Origin: Chitinispirillum alkaliphilum | GTDB lineage: Bacteria > Fibrobacterota > Chitinivibrionia > Chitinivibrionales > Chitinispirillaceae | Assembly (NCBI GenBank): GCA_001045525.1 | Contig: LDWW01000014.1 | Span: forward strand, 1 to 64,000 | Length of the DNA stretch: 64,000 nt | Direction of reading: 5' to 3' | Part shown: piece by piece, positions 26,845-35,181 of the stretch | Position numbering within the stretch: position 1 is the stretch's first letter | Layout: the number at the start of each line of letters is the position of its first letter | Made by a program: the position numbers and the translations under genes | The notes under the pieces: generated by a model | Told to the model about the DNA's origin: nothing | Seen by the model: only the letters and a program-made list of their open reading frames with translations | Database searches by the model: none

Positions 26845-27896
26845 TAGCTAAATCCCAGTATCAGAGAGGAAAGCTCCGGGTGTGAGCAGATCTGAGTCTC
26901 AAGCTCTCTGTCACAGTTTATAAAAAGAAGCTGTATGTTGTATTTATGGTTCACTTTGCTGATTTTTTTGAGATACTCGATCTCTTTTGTATGCAAAAAA
27001 TAGATCTGGTCAAAATCCAAATGTATCTCGGTGTGTGATTCTGTCCTTATAACTTCCTTTAGCCTGTCAGTCAGAAATGCAAAATCAGCATCCTTTGATG
27101 CCGGAGAATACAGTGGGATGACAAGCGGGGCACTTTCCTCCGTTACTATATCCACTACATCTAAAATCCCCTCTTCGGACAGGGAATCCTCTGTGCTGGC
27201 TTCATGGATGAGTTCAGGTTCCTGTTTTGGTATCCTTTGTGGGAGTTGGTCGGAGGAGCTGATTTTGTCACTGTCGGTTATGTCTGCAGATTCCGGTGTT
27301 GTATTCTGGGGTGTTGGTTTATCGGCACTGAGATTGTGAAAACAAGTGTCGGTCTCATGGCTGCTTAAAAAAGATGGATTTTCTGAAATCTCATCACCAG
27401 ACAGCGGGCTTTTGTCTGGCTGCTGTTTTTCAAATAAGGCAGAATTAGGCTCACAGGGGATTTCAGAATCCGGGACGCAGGTCTTGTCTTCCCCTCTGTT
27501 TTTTTCTTCTGGGCTTATATCACCTCCCGGAGAGGTTGCACTGTAAGTGGGGTTTTGGGTGCAGGGATTTTCTGAAAACGGGTCCCGAACGTTTCTTACA
27601 ATTTGAATGGTATCACCGTTGTCAGCGTTTATCCCGGGTGCGCGGTCTTGCTGCTGATCCGGCTCAGGTGATATGTACTTCTCTGCAGTTTCATCCTGAT
27701 CAGAATTAAATCCGTGGAATTCGTGTGGTTCTGTTTTATTTTGATCCAGCTGTCGCATGTTTTTATGCAAAACTTTTTCCAGACAGGATATCTGGGAGGA
27801 GAGGTTGTTATGGGTGATCCAGTTAATTAAGCTGAAAATACAGGAGATCACTAACAAGAATATAACAGAACCGTAGATTATGTAAATATTGGGCAT
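26844..27896 (-). CDS. membrane-anchored protein with C-terminal STAS-like domain
   Basis: A 350-residue protein: one N-terminal membrane helix (about residues 5-27), a long low-complexity acidic Ser/Pro/Glu-rich linker (about residues 50-250), and a compact C-terminal domain (about residues 260-350). The domain has IHLDFDQIYFLHTKEIEYLK and YNIQLLFINC, which has the strand-helix order of a STAS domain. The usual phosphorylated Ser is replaced by His/Thr (FLHTKE). The linker has biased composition. It lies just upstream of tsaD and shares a one-base overlap. It may tether a STAS partner at the inner membrane; function is inferred only. Confidence 0.55.
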   Translation of the reverse strand: MPNIYIIYGSVIFLLVISCIFSLINWITHNNLSSQISCLEKVLHKNMRQLDQNKTEPHEFHGFNSDQDETAEKYISPEPDQQQDRAPGINADNGDTIQIVRNVRDPFSENPCTQNPTYSATSPGGDISPEEKNRGEDKTCVPDSEIPCEPNSALFEKQQPDKSPLSGDEISENPSFLSSHETDTCFHNLSADKPTPQNTTPESADITDSDKISSSDQLPQRIPKQEPELIHEASTEDSLSEEGILDVVDIVTEESAPLVIPLYSPASKDADFAFLTDRLKEVIRTESHTEIHLDFDQIYFLHTKEIEYLKKISKVNHKYNIQLLFINCDRELETQICSHPELSSLILGFS

Positions 27897-28055
27897 TAAA
27901 CAGTTTCCTTATCGGTAATAAAAATAATTGATGCCTGAGACCATAATCCAGAGAGCGACCAGGATAAAGGTGTAAAAAGTGACGATCGTTGCCGTTCTCG
28001 AACATTATATTATCATACTGTACATTACAAGTCAATGTGAACATTTGGGGTGTAA

Positions 28056-28958
28056 ATGGAGAGCTCAATCCTTGTAGTTGATACGCATAAGGATATTTTC
28101 GATCTTGTATCTGAAATATTCAGTGCCGAGGGTGTGGAGGTCAGGTATGCCAGAAGCGCAGATGAGGCTCTCAGAGCCGCTGAGCAGAATGTACCCCAGG
28201 TGATAATGTCAGGGGTTGATTTGCCGCAGAACGATGGTTTTGAGCTGCTAAGAAGTGTTAAGGAAAAACACCCCAGGATAAAACGGGTGTTGATGAGCAG
28301 CTATGATGTAGACAGTTACGTTACACAGATCAGGAAACACAATATCGGAAATATTCTTGTGAAGGGTTCAGGTTTCTGTTCCAAAGAGATAAGGACTTAT
28401 TTGAGGTCGCTTCTTAAGGGGGATATTTTCGGTTTAAACCGTTATTTTCCCGGGCGGAGAGTTCATGGGGAGAAGATCACCAGCTACTCCAGAGCCAGAG
28501 AAATCTGTTCAGAAATCGCAAGTTTATATCCCGGAGGTGCTTCTGTTTACCTTGACATTGCGGCCGATGAGCTAATTTCAAACGCGGTTTTCCATGGGGT
28601 TTTGCAGCTGACCGGCACGGATAGGGGAGAGTGGAGTGGGGACCAGCCCTTAAGTGAGAGCGATGCCATATCTGTAACCTGGGCCTGCGATGATGAGAAG
28701 GTTGGGGTTTCAGTTGTGGATACCAGGGGTAATTTGAAGAAGATGGATGTACTTCACTGGTTATATAACAGTGCAGAGGTTGAATGTGCATTTGGGGAGC
28801 AGGAGCATGGACGTGGATTGCTTCTTATCCGCAGGATTATCGACAGGTTTATCATAAATATCGATCCTGGGCACAGGACCGAATGTGTGATACTTCAATA
28901 TTTCGACAAAGAGCATGTTGCCCGCCAGAAGCCTCTTTTGATCCACGAGCTTGCCTGA
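28056..28958 (+). CDS. pseudo-receiver fused to RsbW-like ATPase domain
   Basis: A 300-residue protein. Residues 1-120 have a receiver fold (ILVVDTHKD, VLMSSYD, LVKGSG) but the phospho-acceptor position in QVIMSGVDLPQNDG is Gly53 and the acidic pair is reduced to VDT. Residues about 150-285 form a HATPase_c domain of the anti-sigma-kinase type: ADELISNAVFHGV (N box), VVDTRGN (G1-like) and GRGLLLIRRIID (G2). No histidine for autophosphorylation is seen, so serine-kinase-type activity toward a STAS protein is the natural guess. The start is ATG at 28056. It is divergent from the STAS-like membrane protein gene. Confidence 0.75.
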   Translation: MESSILVVDTHKDIFDLVSEIFSAEGVEVRYARSADEALRAAEQNVPQVIMSGVDLPQNDGFELLRSVKEKHPRIKRVLMSSYDVDSYVTQIRKHNIGNILVKGSGFCSKEIRTYLRSLLKGDIFGLNRYFPGRRVHGEKITSYSRAREICSEIASLYPGGASVYLDIAADELISNAVFHGVLQLTGTDRGEWSGDQPLSESDAISVTWACDDEKVGVSVVDTRGNLKKMDVLHWLYNSAEVECAFGEQEHGRGLLLIRRIIDRFIINIDPGHRTECVILQYFDKEHVARQKPLLIHELA

Positions 28959-29093
28959 GGGAGAAAGTCCCGACACAGGTAAAATTTACCGATTGGTAAC
29001 AAGTTTTCCCTGATGTATATATTCATGATTTCTGCTTTAAGATGCCTGAGAGGGTGTTTTTCTTTTGGCATGCGATTCGCTTGTTTCTGAGTT

Positions 29094-29459
29094 ATGTCAT
29101 CCTGCTTCCATGTTTTGATTATCGACGATGATACGGTCTCAACAGAGGTTTTGTCCAGCTCGCTTTCGAGGCTAGGGTGTAAAACGACTGTAAGGGAGAC
29201 CGCAGAAGAGGGAGTCGAGTGTTTAAAAGAGAACTCTTTCGATGCTGTGTTTGCCGCCTTGTGTGTAAGGAAAATGGGTGGAAGAGCAGTTGCAAGGGAA
29301 GTCAAAAAGGAATCAGAGAGCACAAAGTTCTTTCTCATAACCGGGTGGAAAGGTGAACTTGAAGCAAGTCTGCTTAACTACGACGGGATTCACGATATCA
29401 TAAGAAAACCTTTCAATTTCGGTGATATCAGAGATAAAGTGCTGGAACATTTAGGATAA
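29094..29459 (+). CDS. receiver-domain protein lacking the phospho-acceptor Asp
   Basis: A 121-residue receiver. It keeps the acidic triad IIDDD (residues 9-13), the Thr/Ser strand FLITGW and the Lys in IIRKPF. The phosphorylation loop reads AVFAALCVRKMGG: the expected Asp is Ala55 and the following Pro is Arg. It should not accept phosphate by the usual route and may act as a constitutive or ligand-switched binder. It follows the pseudo-receiver/ATPase gene with a 135-base gap. Confidence 0.8.
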   Translation: MSSCFHVLIIDDDTVSTEVLSSSLSRLGCKTTVRETAEEGVECLKENSFDAVFAALCVRKMGGRAVAREVKKESESTKFFLITGWKGELEASLLNYDGIHDIIRKPFNFGDIRDKVLEHLG

Positions 29460-29749
29460 AAACAGAAGATTCGGGGCCGTTGCTCCACGCTTATGCTTAC
29501 TGTGTTAGTGCCTCGAATCTTTCTCTTATCAAAAAAGTTGCTCCTTTATGACAGATCACTCCTGTTCAGAAACTGAACGCAAACACATCTTCTCCCGTAT
29601 CTAGAAACTATTCAAATTTGTTGCTCAGAAATATCGGTTTCAGGAAAAAAATCTCCGGTTATCTAAAAAAAATTGCATATTCACAAAAATTTCCATATAT
29701 TATACAAAAAGATCACACTTTCAACGTACTTAGAAACGGAATAAAGGAA

Positions 29750-29968
29750 ATGAACAAAAAAATATTTAGCCTTATTCTTATGCTTATGTTGAATGTTGCT
29801 GTTATGAGTCAGCAGCCAGATTCTACTGTCACAGACCAGAGTGACATCAAATCAGAAACCCAGACTGTGCTTCAGAGGGCTTCTTCACAGGAAAATTCAA
29901 GACAGGCCAGAGTTATAAAACCTGTCACAAATACCAACTGGTCAAAAATTAAAGACCTGTTTAAATAA
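29750..29968 (+). CDS. small secreted protein
   Basis: A 72-residue protein with a signal peptide MNKKIFSLILMLMLNVAV (cleavage near MSQQ). The mature chain is short and polar, with Gln, Ser and Thr (TVTDQSDIKSETQT) and a C-terminal NWSKIKDLFK. A longer frame from 29618 is rejected because AAAGGAA lies right before ATG 29750. It is a probable periplasmic or exported peptide; function unknown. Confidence 0.6.
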   Translation: MNKKIFSLILMLMLNVAVMSQQPDSTVTDQSDIKSETQTVLQRASSQENSRQARVIKPVTNTNWSKIKDLFK

Positions 29969-30141
29969 ATTCCGGGCGTTTTTACCCCTTCTTCTTCACC
30001 GCATCACAATCGTGACTGCTCCCTTTTTCTCCTTTTTTGCCTGTAATTACATGAACTGTTTGAAATCCTTTTGAAAACTGTATGTGTAAAAAGTATACTG
30101 TTATGTTTAATAATACCATAATAGGGGCGTAATCGAGTTTC

Positions 30142-31446
30142 ATGAGTATTTCTAAATTTCCTCAAATGTCTGGGTTGAAAATTAAAAAACTTCCGGAGGA
30201 CTCTTTTCTGTTTGAGTGTGGGCTCAGACCGGGAGATACAATCCTGAAAATAAACGGGCAGATAATCAATGATGAACTTGACCTGTTTTTTTATGGAGCG
30301 GATTCCTTTCTCGACATAGAAATCCAGAGAAAAAACAGTACAAGATTTCTGGAGATTCAACGTCCACCCCAGAGCAGTCTGGATGCTGAGTTTTTTGAAA
30401 AGCCAATCAACAGATGCAGAAACAAGTGTATTTTCTGCTTTATTGATCAGATGCCAAAGGGGTTTCGCTCCGGTCTCTATATAAAAGATGAGGATTTCAA
30501 ACACTCCTTTATAAATGGAAATTATGTCACTTTAAGCTCTGCGACCTCTGATGATCTGAGCCGTGTGGCGCAAATGGGGCTGTCACCTCTGTTTGTATCG
30601 GTCCATGCAACCGACATGAAGGTCAGAAATGTGATGTTGGGGAACAGGCGCGCTCCCGACATATCCGAACAGCTCACCTTTCTGGCTCAAAACAATATCG
30701 CTTTTCATACTCAGGTTGTCGTCTGTCCGGGTTTTAATGACGGCGATGTGCTTCGGAACACGATCGCTGACCTGCTTGCGTTTGATAAATATCTTCTCTC
30801 GATTGCCATCGTTCCGGTGGGGGTAACAAAGCACAGGAAAACCCCGCTTAGAGTTGTTGACAGTGACAAGGCTTTGCAGATTATCCAAACCGCTCACTCC
30901 TTCTCTCATGGTTCAGCCCGAAGGAAGCTGTTTTTGGCTGATGAGATTTTTATACGTGCCGGCAAACCATTACCAGGCAAAAGCTACTACCATAGTTTCC
31001 CTCAGATTGAAAATGGTGTAGGTCTGGTGCGTCAGTTTCTCGAGCTTTGGAAAGAGTTCAGGCAGCAGCTCAGAGATGGGGTATACAGGCATAAACCCGA
31101 AAAGAGACCTACACTTGTTCTTACATCAGTTCTTGCTCATCCATACATTAAGAGGTGTTTTGCGGAGCTTGGTCGTATAACTCAAAGAGAATATCAGGTC
31201 GAAGCAGTTGAGAATAGATTTTTAGGTGAAACCGTAACGGTTGCGGGGTTGCTTACAGCCAAAGATGTGATCCGCAAAATTAAAGAACTCAAAAAACACT
31301 CCGGTTTTACTGCAGTGCTGCTCCCCGGGGAGATGTTTAATCACAGGGGGTATACCCTCGATGGTTTTTCTGCTGATAGGATCACCTCGAGTTCTGGTGT
31401 CGGGGTGGTTGTTGTTGAAGATTTTGAAGATATCCCGTTGAAATAG
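30142..31446 (+). CDS. DUF512 family radical SAM protein with PDZ-like N-terminus
   Basis: A 434-residue protein. A PDZ-like domain (about residues 10-75, ECGLRPGDTILKINGQII) is followed by a radical SAM core with CRNKCIFC (the Cx3Cx2C cluster motif, about residues 91-98) and FIDQMPKGFRSGLYIKDEDF. The C-terminal DUF512 region includes VTVAGLLTAKDV and LLPGEMFNHRGYTLDG. This is a conserved bacterial family whose reaction is unknown. It precedes an RluB-like gene by 24 bases. Confidence 0.9.
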   Translation: MSISKFPQMSGLKIKKLPEDSFLFECGLRPGDTILKINGQIINDELDLFFYGADSFLDIEIQRKNSTRFLEIQRPPQSSLDAEFFEKPINRCRNKCIFCFIDQMPKGFRSGLYIKDEDFKHSFINGNYVTLSSATSDDLSRVAQMGLSPLFVSVHATDMKVRNVMLGNRRAPDISEQLTFLAQNNIAFHTQVVVCPGFNDGDVLRNTIADLLAFDKYLLSIAIVPVGVTKHRKTPLRVVDSDKALQIIQTAHSFSHGSARRKLFLADEIFIRAGKPLPGKSYYHSFPQIENGVGLVRQFLELWKEFRQQLRDGVYRHKPEKRPTLVLTSVLAHPYIKRCFAELGRITQREYQVEAVENRFLGETVTVAGLLTAKDVIRKIKELKKHSGFTAVLLPGEMFNHRGYTLDGFSADRITSSSGVGVVVVEDFEDIPLK

Positions 31447-31470
31447 AACCAAAGGAAGTGTTAGAACAAT

Positions 31471-32238
31471 ATGCAGGGTGAGAGAACCGAAGGGCAATCC
31501 GAAAAAGTGAGGTTGAATCGTTTTTTGGCGATGAGTGGGCTTGGTTCGCGAAGGAAGTGTGATGAGATTATTGCTTCGGGGCGAATTTTTGTCAATGGTG
31601 AAAAGGTAACGGAGCTGGGGGGTAAAGTAGATCCCTCTTCAGACAGGGTTGAATATATGGGAAAGGCTCTGTCTGTGATACGGAAAATGGAATATCTGGT
31701 GTATTACAAGCCTATTGGGGTAATTGTAACAAGAAATGATCCGGAGGGTAGGGTAACGGTTTACGAAGATATTGCAAAGAAGGGTATTGATCCCACCAAT
31801 CTCAAGTATGTTGGGCGCCTTGATTATAACTCCGAGGGGTTGCTTATCATGACCAATGACGGGGATTTGATCCATGCTCTTACCCACCCCCGTTTTGGAA
31901 TCAAGAAGGTTTATGAGGTAAAGACCAGGAAGTGTCTGACCAATGATCAGCAGAGGAGTTTGATTGAGGGTGTTGAATCCAAGGGGCAGCTCCTTCGTGC
32001 CGGAAATATTGTGGATATCAGCAGGGAAAAGCATGAAAGTTGCTGGTACAGAATTGATCTGTTCGAGGGGAAAAATCGCCAGATAAGAAGAATGCTTGAG
32101 GTGGTTGGGGATGAAGTGATGCGCTTGAAAAGGGTACAGTTCAGCTCCGTGAAATTAGGGAATATGAAACCGGGCGATATCAGGTCCGCTACAGAACGGG
32201 AAATAGGGGGGCTGAGGAATACAGGGTTTAAGAAATAG
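31471..32238 (+). CDS. 23S rRNA pseudouridine synthase, RluB/RsuA family
   Basis: A 255-residue enzyme with an N-terminal S4 RNA-binding domain (RLNRFLAMSGLGSRRKCDEI) and the pseudouridine synthase core with catalytic Asp in GRLDYNSEGLLIMTNDG. The KPIGVIVTRNDPEGR segment is of the RluB/RsuA group. It is likely specific for a single large-subunit uridine (about position 2605), but the target is inferred. It starts 24 bases after the DUF512 gene and is probably co-transcribed. Confidence 0.9.
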   Translation: MQGERTEGQSEKVRLNRFLAMSGLGSRRKCDEIIASGRIFVNGEKVTELGGKVDPSSDRVEYMGKALSVIRKMEYLVYYKPIGVIVTRNDPEGRVTVYEDIAKKGIDPTNLKYVGRLDYNSEGLLIMTNDGDLIHALTHPRFGIKKVYEVKTRKCLTNDQQRSLIEGVESKGQLLRAGNIVDISREKHESCWYRIDLFEGKNRQIRRMLEVVGDEVMRLKRVQFSSVKLGNMKPGDIRSATEREIGGLRNTGFKK

Positions 32239-32346
32239 GGCTGTCTGGTTTAAAATGCAGTTTAGCCCGTTCGCTTTGTGGTGCAGAGGGCAAAGTCCTG
32301 GCTTGATAGATACTATGATTATGAAACATCGGGGAGAAAAAAAGCT

Positions 32347-32994
32347 ATGTCTGTAAGGGCTGTAATATTCGATTTGGATGGAACTCTTGTCGACACACTG
32401 GAAGATATCGGTGAATCAATGAACAGTGTGCTTAAGAGCAGAAATATGCCGGTTCACTCAATCGATCAGTACAAATATTTTGTCGGTGAAGGAATGGAGG
32501 TACTGGCAAGGCGTTCTATGCCTGCAAACAGTAAGGATGAACTGGTGATGGATTGCCTTGAGGAGATGAAACATGAGTATAGAAGCAGATGGAACAAAAA
32601 GTCAAAACCGTATGCGGGAATTGATGAGTTGTTGAATCAATTGGAAGAGAAAAAAATCAGAATCGCTGTTCTTTCAAATAAACCTCATGAATTCACAGTA
32701 GAAATGGTACAGCACTTTTTTGGAAGACGTTTCTCACCGGTGCTTGGTGCTGGAATATTTCCCATTAAACCAAATCCCCACGCTGTTTTGCACATAAAAG
32801 ATATACTGGGGTTTTCTGCTGATCAGTTTGTATATCTTGGTGACAGTGGGGTAGATATGAAAACAGCCAAAGCGGCCGGAGTGTACGCTGTGGGGGTGTT
32901 GTGGGGTTTTAGAACTGCCGATGAGCTTAAGGAGTATGGTGCAGATTTGCTTATTGAAAAACCACTGGATTTACTCTCCTCTGTGGATATGTAA
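32347..32994 (+). CDS. HAD-family phosphatase, phosphoglycolate phosphatase-like
   Basis: A 215-residue HAD hydrolase: FDLDGTLVDTLEDI (motif I, two Asp), VLSNKPHEFTVEMV (motif II) and LGDSGVDMKTAKAAG (motif IV). It is most like Gph/PGP, which clears 2-phosphoglycolate. The listed GTG at 32278 adds 23 residues without homology; GGGGAG at 32331-32336 stands nine bases before ATG 32347, so the shorter form is chosen. Confidence 0.85.
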   Translation: MSVRAVIFDLDGTLVDTLEDIGESMNSVLKSRNMPVHSIDQYKYFVGEGMEVLARRSMPANSKDELVMDCLEEMKHEYRSRWNKKSKPYAGIDELLNQLEEKKIRIAVLSNKPHEFTVEMVQHFFGRRFSPVLGAGIFPIKPNPHAVLHIKDILGFSADQFVYLGDSGVDMKTAKAAGVYAVGVLWGFRTADELKEYGADLLIEKPLDLLSSVDM

Positions 32995-33049
32995 AGATTT
33001 GAACCGGGGTTGCTGAGAATTTCCATAATTGAATTTGGTAAACAAATAT

Positions 33050-33077
33050 TTGAATTTTCAGAGTCACATTCTATATT
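33050..33077 (+). promoter_or_regulatory. sigma-70-like promoter before the 150-residue secreted protein
   Basis: TTGAAT (33050-33055), a 16-base spacer, and TATATT (33072-33077) lie 50 bases before the ATG at 33127. The pair is only a consensus-like match by eye. Confidence 0.35.
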
Positions 33078-33126
33078 GGAATAACCGGGATTATTCGTTA
33101 TGTATTCTTTCAGCGGGAGTTTCAAT

Positions 33127-33579
33127 ATGAATTCGATAAAAATCTGGATGTTGTTCCTGATTGTATTATCATGTTTTCAGATTTCTCATGCGCAGCAGAC
33201 AATTAGGTTTCGGGGGAGTGATGGCTGGGGGGTAAACAGTCGATATGAGCAACTCTTCAATGTCAACTTGCCCCATTATCTCACCGGAACCGTAACCTCA
33301 ATCGATACGGTGACTCCCATGCCGGATATGAGCTACGGTATTAAGCTTGTGGTCAACTGTGGTTTTGAAGAGCATGATGTTCATCTTGGGCCGGCATGGT
33401 ACATACTTTTTCAGGATATGAATATTAACATAAAAGATGATGTAGAGGTCAGGGGTACGCGGGTTTCAACTGGTGGCAAAGTATTTATTATGACCAGTAC
33501 GTTAAGAAAGGACGACCGCATTCTTCTGCTTCGTGATGAGGACGGAATACCTTTTTGGTGTGCATGGAGAAGGCGCTAA
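33127..33579 (+). CDS. secreted hypothetical protein
   Basis: A 150-residue protein with signal peptide MNSIKIWMLFLIVLSCFQIS followed by HAQQ. The mature part is all-beta, with LTGTVTSIDTVTPMPDMSYG, LGPAWYILFQ and VEVRGTRVSTGGKVFIMTST, a pattern like small OB-fold periplasmic proteins (DUF1344/bOB type). Upstream in-frame ATG 33100 is rejected because GGGAG at 33115-33119 fits the later start. Its stop lies two bases from the stop of the convergent argA gene. Confidence 0.6.
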   Translation: MNSIKIWMLFLIVLSCFQISHAQQTIRFRGSDGWGVNSRYEQLFNVNLPHYLTGTVTSIDTVTPMPDMSYGIKLVVNCGFEEHDVHLGPAWYILFQDMNINIKDDVEVRGTRVSTGGKVFIMTSTLRKDDRILLLRDEDGIPFWCAWRRR

Positions 33580-33581
33580 CT

Positions 33582-34943
33582 TCAGTCAACTTTAAAATCA
33601 CTTCTCCTGGGTTGGTTTGGAATCTCATAGACCATCACAAGAGAATTTCTTTCGTTGCTGTAGCTGCGTTGTTTTTCTGCGGGAAGTGAGTTTACATCAG
33701 CTGATTTGAAGCCAAGCAGGGCAAAAAAGTCGGCGGTCTGGGTTGTAAGCACAAAAACAGACTTGAGGTTCATCTTTGTTGCCTGCTCTAAAAAATAGGA
33801 GATCATCTTTTTCCCTATACCCATTGAGGCGTATTGTTTATCCACAGCCACAGCTGCTATTTCACCCTGACGATTAGGGAAAATGTGCAGTGCTGCGCAT
33901 CCATGAATTGTTCCATCGACTTCGTAAACCGCATAGTCATCGATTTTTTTCTCAAGATCTGAGGCGCTTCTCTCTACAAGCGAGTTTTCCTGGAATTCGG
34001 GCTGCATAATCGATAGTACTTCCGGAATATCTGTTGGTACCATTTTCCGGATATTTTCATGCTGGTTTGCGTAGATCATGGTACCCATACCGCGGTTTGA
34101 GAAAATTTCCTGAAGAAGCATTCCTTCAATTTTACCATTAATAATATGAACACGCTTTACTCCCTGTCTGCAGGCGCGGTAGCCAAGGGATATAAGTTCG
34201 GTATGCTCTTCGTACTCTTTGTCAATGTTGATGTCAAGAAGTTTGCGGCTCTGTGCAATGGTGAGTTGTGAAATGATTTTGTCCTCAGAGATGTACACAT
34301 CATCGGGGATCTTCAGGCTTTCGGCTTTGATCCCACCCTCTTTGTTTACATAAAAAAGTTTGGCGGCATTCATGTTTACACTGAGACTGAACGCAAGGTG
34401 GTTTGAAGAGAGATTATATGGTTTTCCCTTCGCACTCCAGCCAATGTTGGGAAATATTGGAATCAGATCATCCTGCAGAACTTTTCGCAGAATATCGGTT
34501 TGGAGTTTCTCTACCATTCCGGAGTTTTGGAAATCAATCCCGTCCCGCACCCCTATCCCCTTTGCCTTAACCCAGTTGCCGATAATTGCGTTTGCACCGT
34601 TTTCAGCAAGCATGGTCATAAGCTTGTTGGACACATCAAAAGCTGCCATTTTTATAAAGGGAATTGCTTCGGGAGAAGATACTCTTATCCCGTTAACCGT
34701 TGGACAGTTTATATTGAATTTGGATAATACTTCATTGATGCGGGATCGGGCACCTGGAACAAGAATTATTTTTATCCCCATGCGGTGAAGCAGGACCAGA
34801 TCTTTTATAAGCACAGGAAAGAGTTCATGAGTGATCAGGGTGCTGTCGATTTTTATTATAAAGGTCTCGTTTTGAAATCTGTTGATATAGCTGAAAGCCT
34901 GGCGGATGATTTCGACCTGTTCTTTTAATCTTATCTTATCCAT
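33582..34943 (-). CDS. argA: N-acetylglutamate synthase (amino-acid kinase plus GNAT)
   Basis: A 453-residue ArgA-type fusion. The first 290 residues are an amino-acid-kinase-like fold (FIIKIDSTLI, ILVPGARSRINEVL, NIGWSAKGKPYNLSSNHLAF). The last 150 are a GNAT acetyltransferase with AVDKQYASMGIGKKMISYFL, whose G-x-G/A loop binds acetyl-CoA. This is the E. coli ArgA arrangement; it makes N-acetylglutamate, the first step of arginine synthesis, and is often arginine-inhibited. No other arg gene is in the window, so it stands alone. Confidence 0.88.
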   Translation of the reverse strand: MDKIRLKEQVEIIRQAFSYINRFQNETFIIKIDSTLITHELFPVLIKDLVLLHRMGIKIILVPGARSRINEVLSKFNINCPTVNGIRVSSPEAIPFIKMAAFDVSNKLMTMLAENGANAIIGNWVKAKGIGVRDGIDFQNSGMVEKLQTDILRKVLQDDLIPIFPNIGWSAKGKPYNLSSNHLAFSLSVNMNAAKLFYVNKEGGIKAESLKIPDDVYISEDKIISQLTIAQSRKLLDINIDKEYEEHTELISLGYRACRQGVKRVHIINGKIEGMLLQEIFSNRGMGTMIYANQHENIRKMVPTDIPEVLSIMQPEFQENSLVERSASDLEKKIDDYAVYEVDGTIHGCAALHIFPNRQGEIAAVAVDKQYASMGIGKKMISYFLEQATKMNLKSVFVLTTQTADFFALLGFKSADVNSLPAEKQRSYSNERNSLVMVYEIPNQPRRSDFKVD

Positions 34944-35181
34944 TGCAATCTGAAATTGTTAGAGATGTAATCCAAGTCAGAGAATTCTGTTCTTAATTTT
35001 TGCAAAAAACAATTGCAACCAGAGCTGTTTCTATCTCCTAAGGCATTGTTTTTACTGGTAAAATATAGTATGCTTTTTTCATATTACAATAGTATTATTA
35101 TAAATGCAGCAATAATATATTTATAATGGCTGGATTTTTCCTTTATGATTTTCCGGGATAAGCACGGGGTGATAATCTGAG

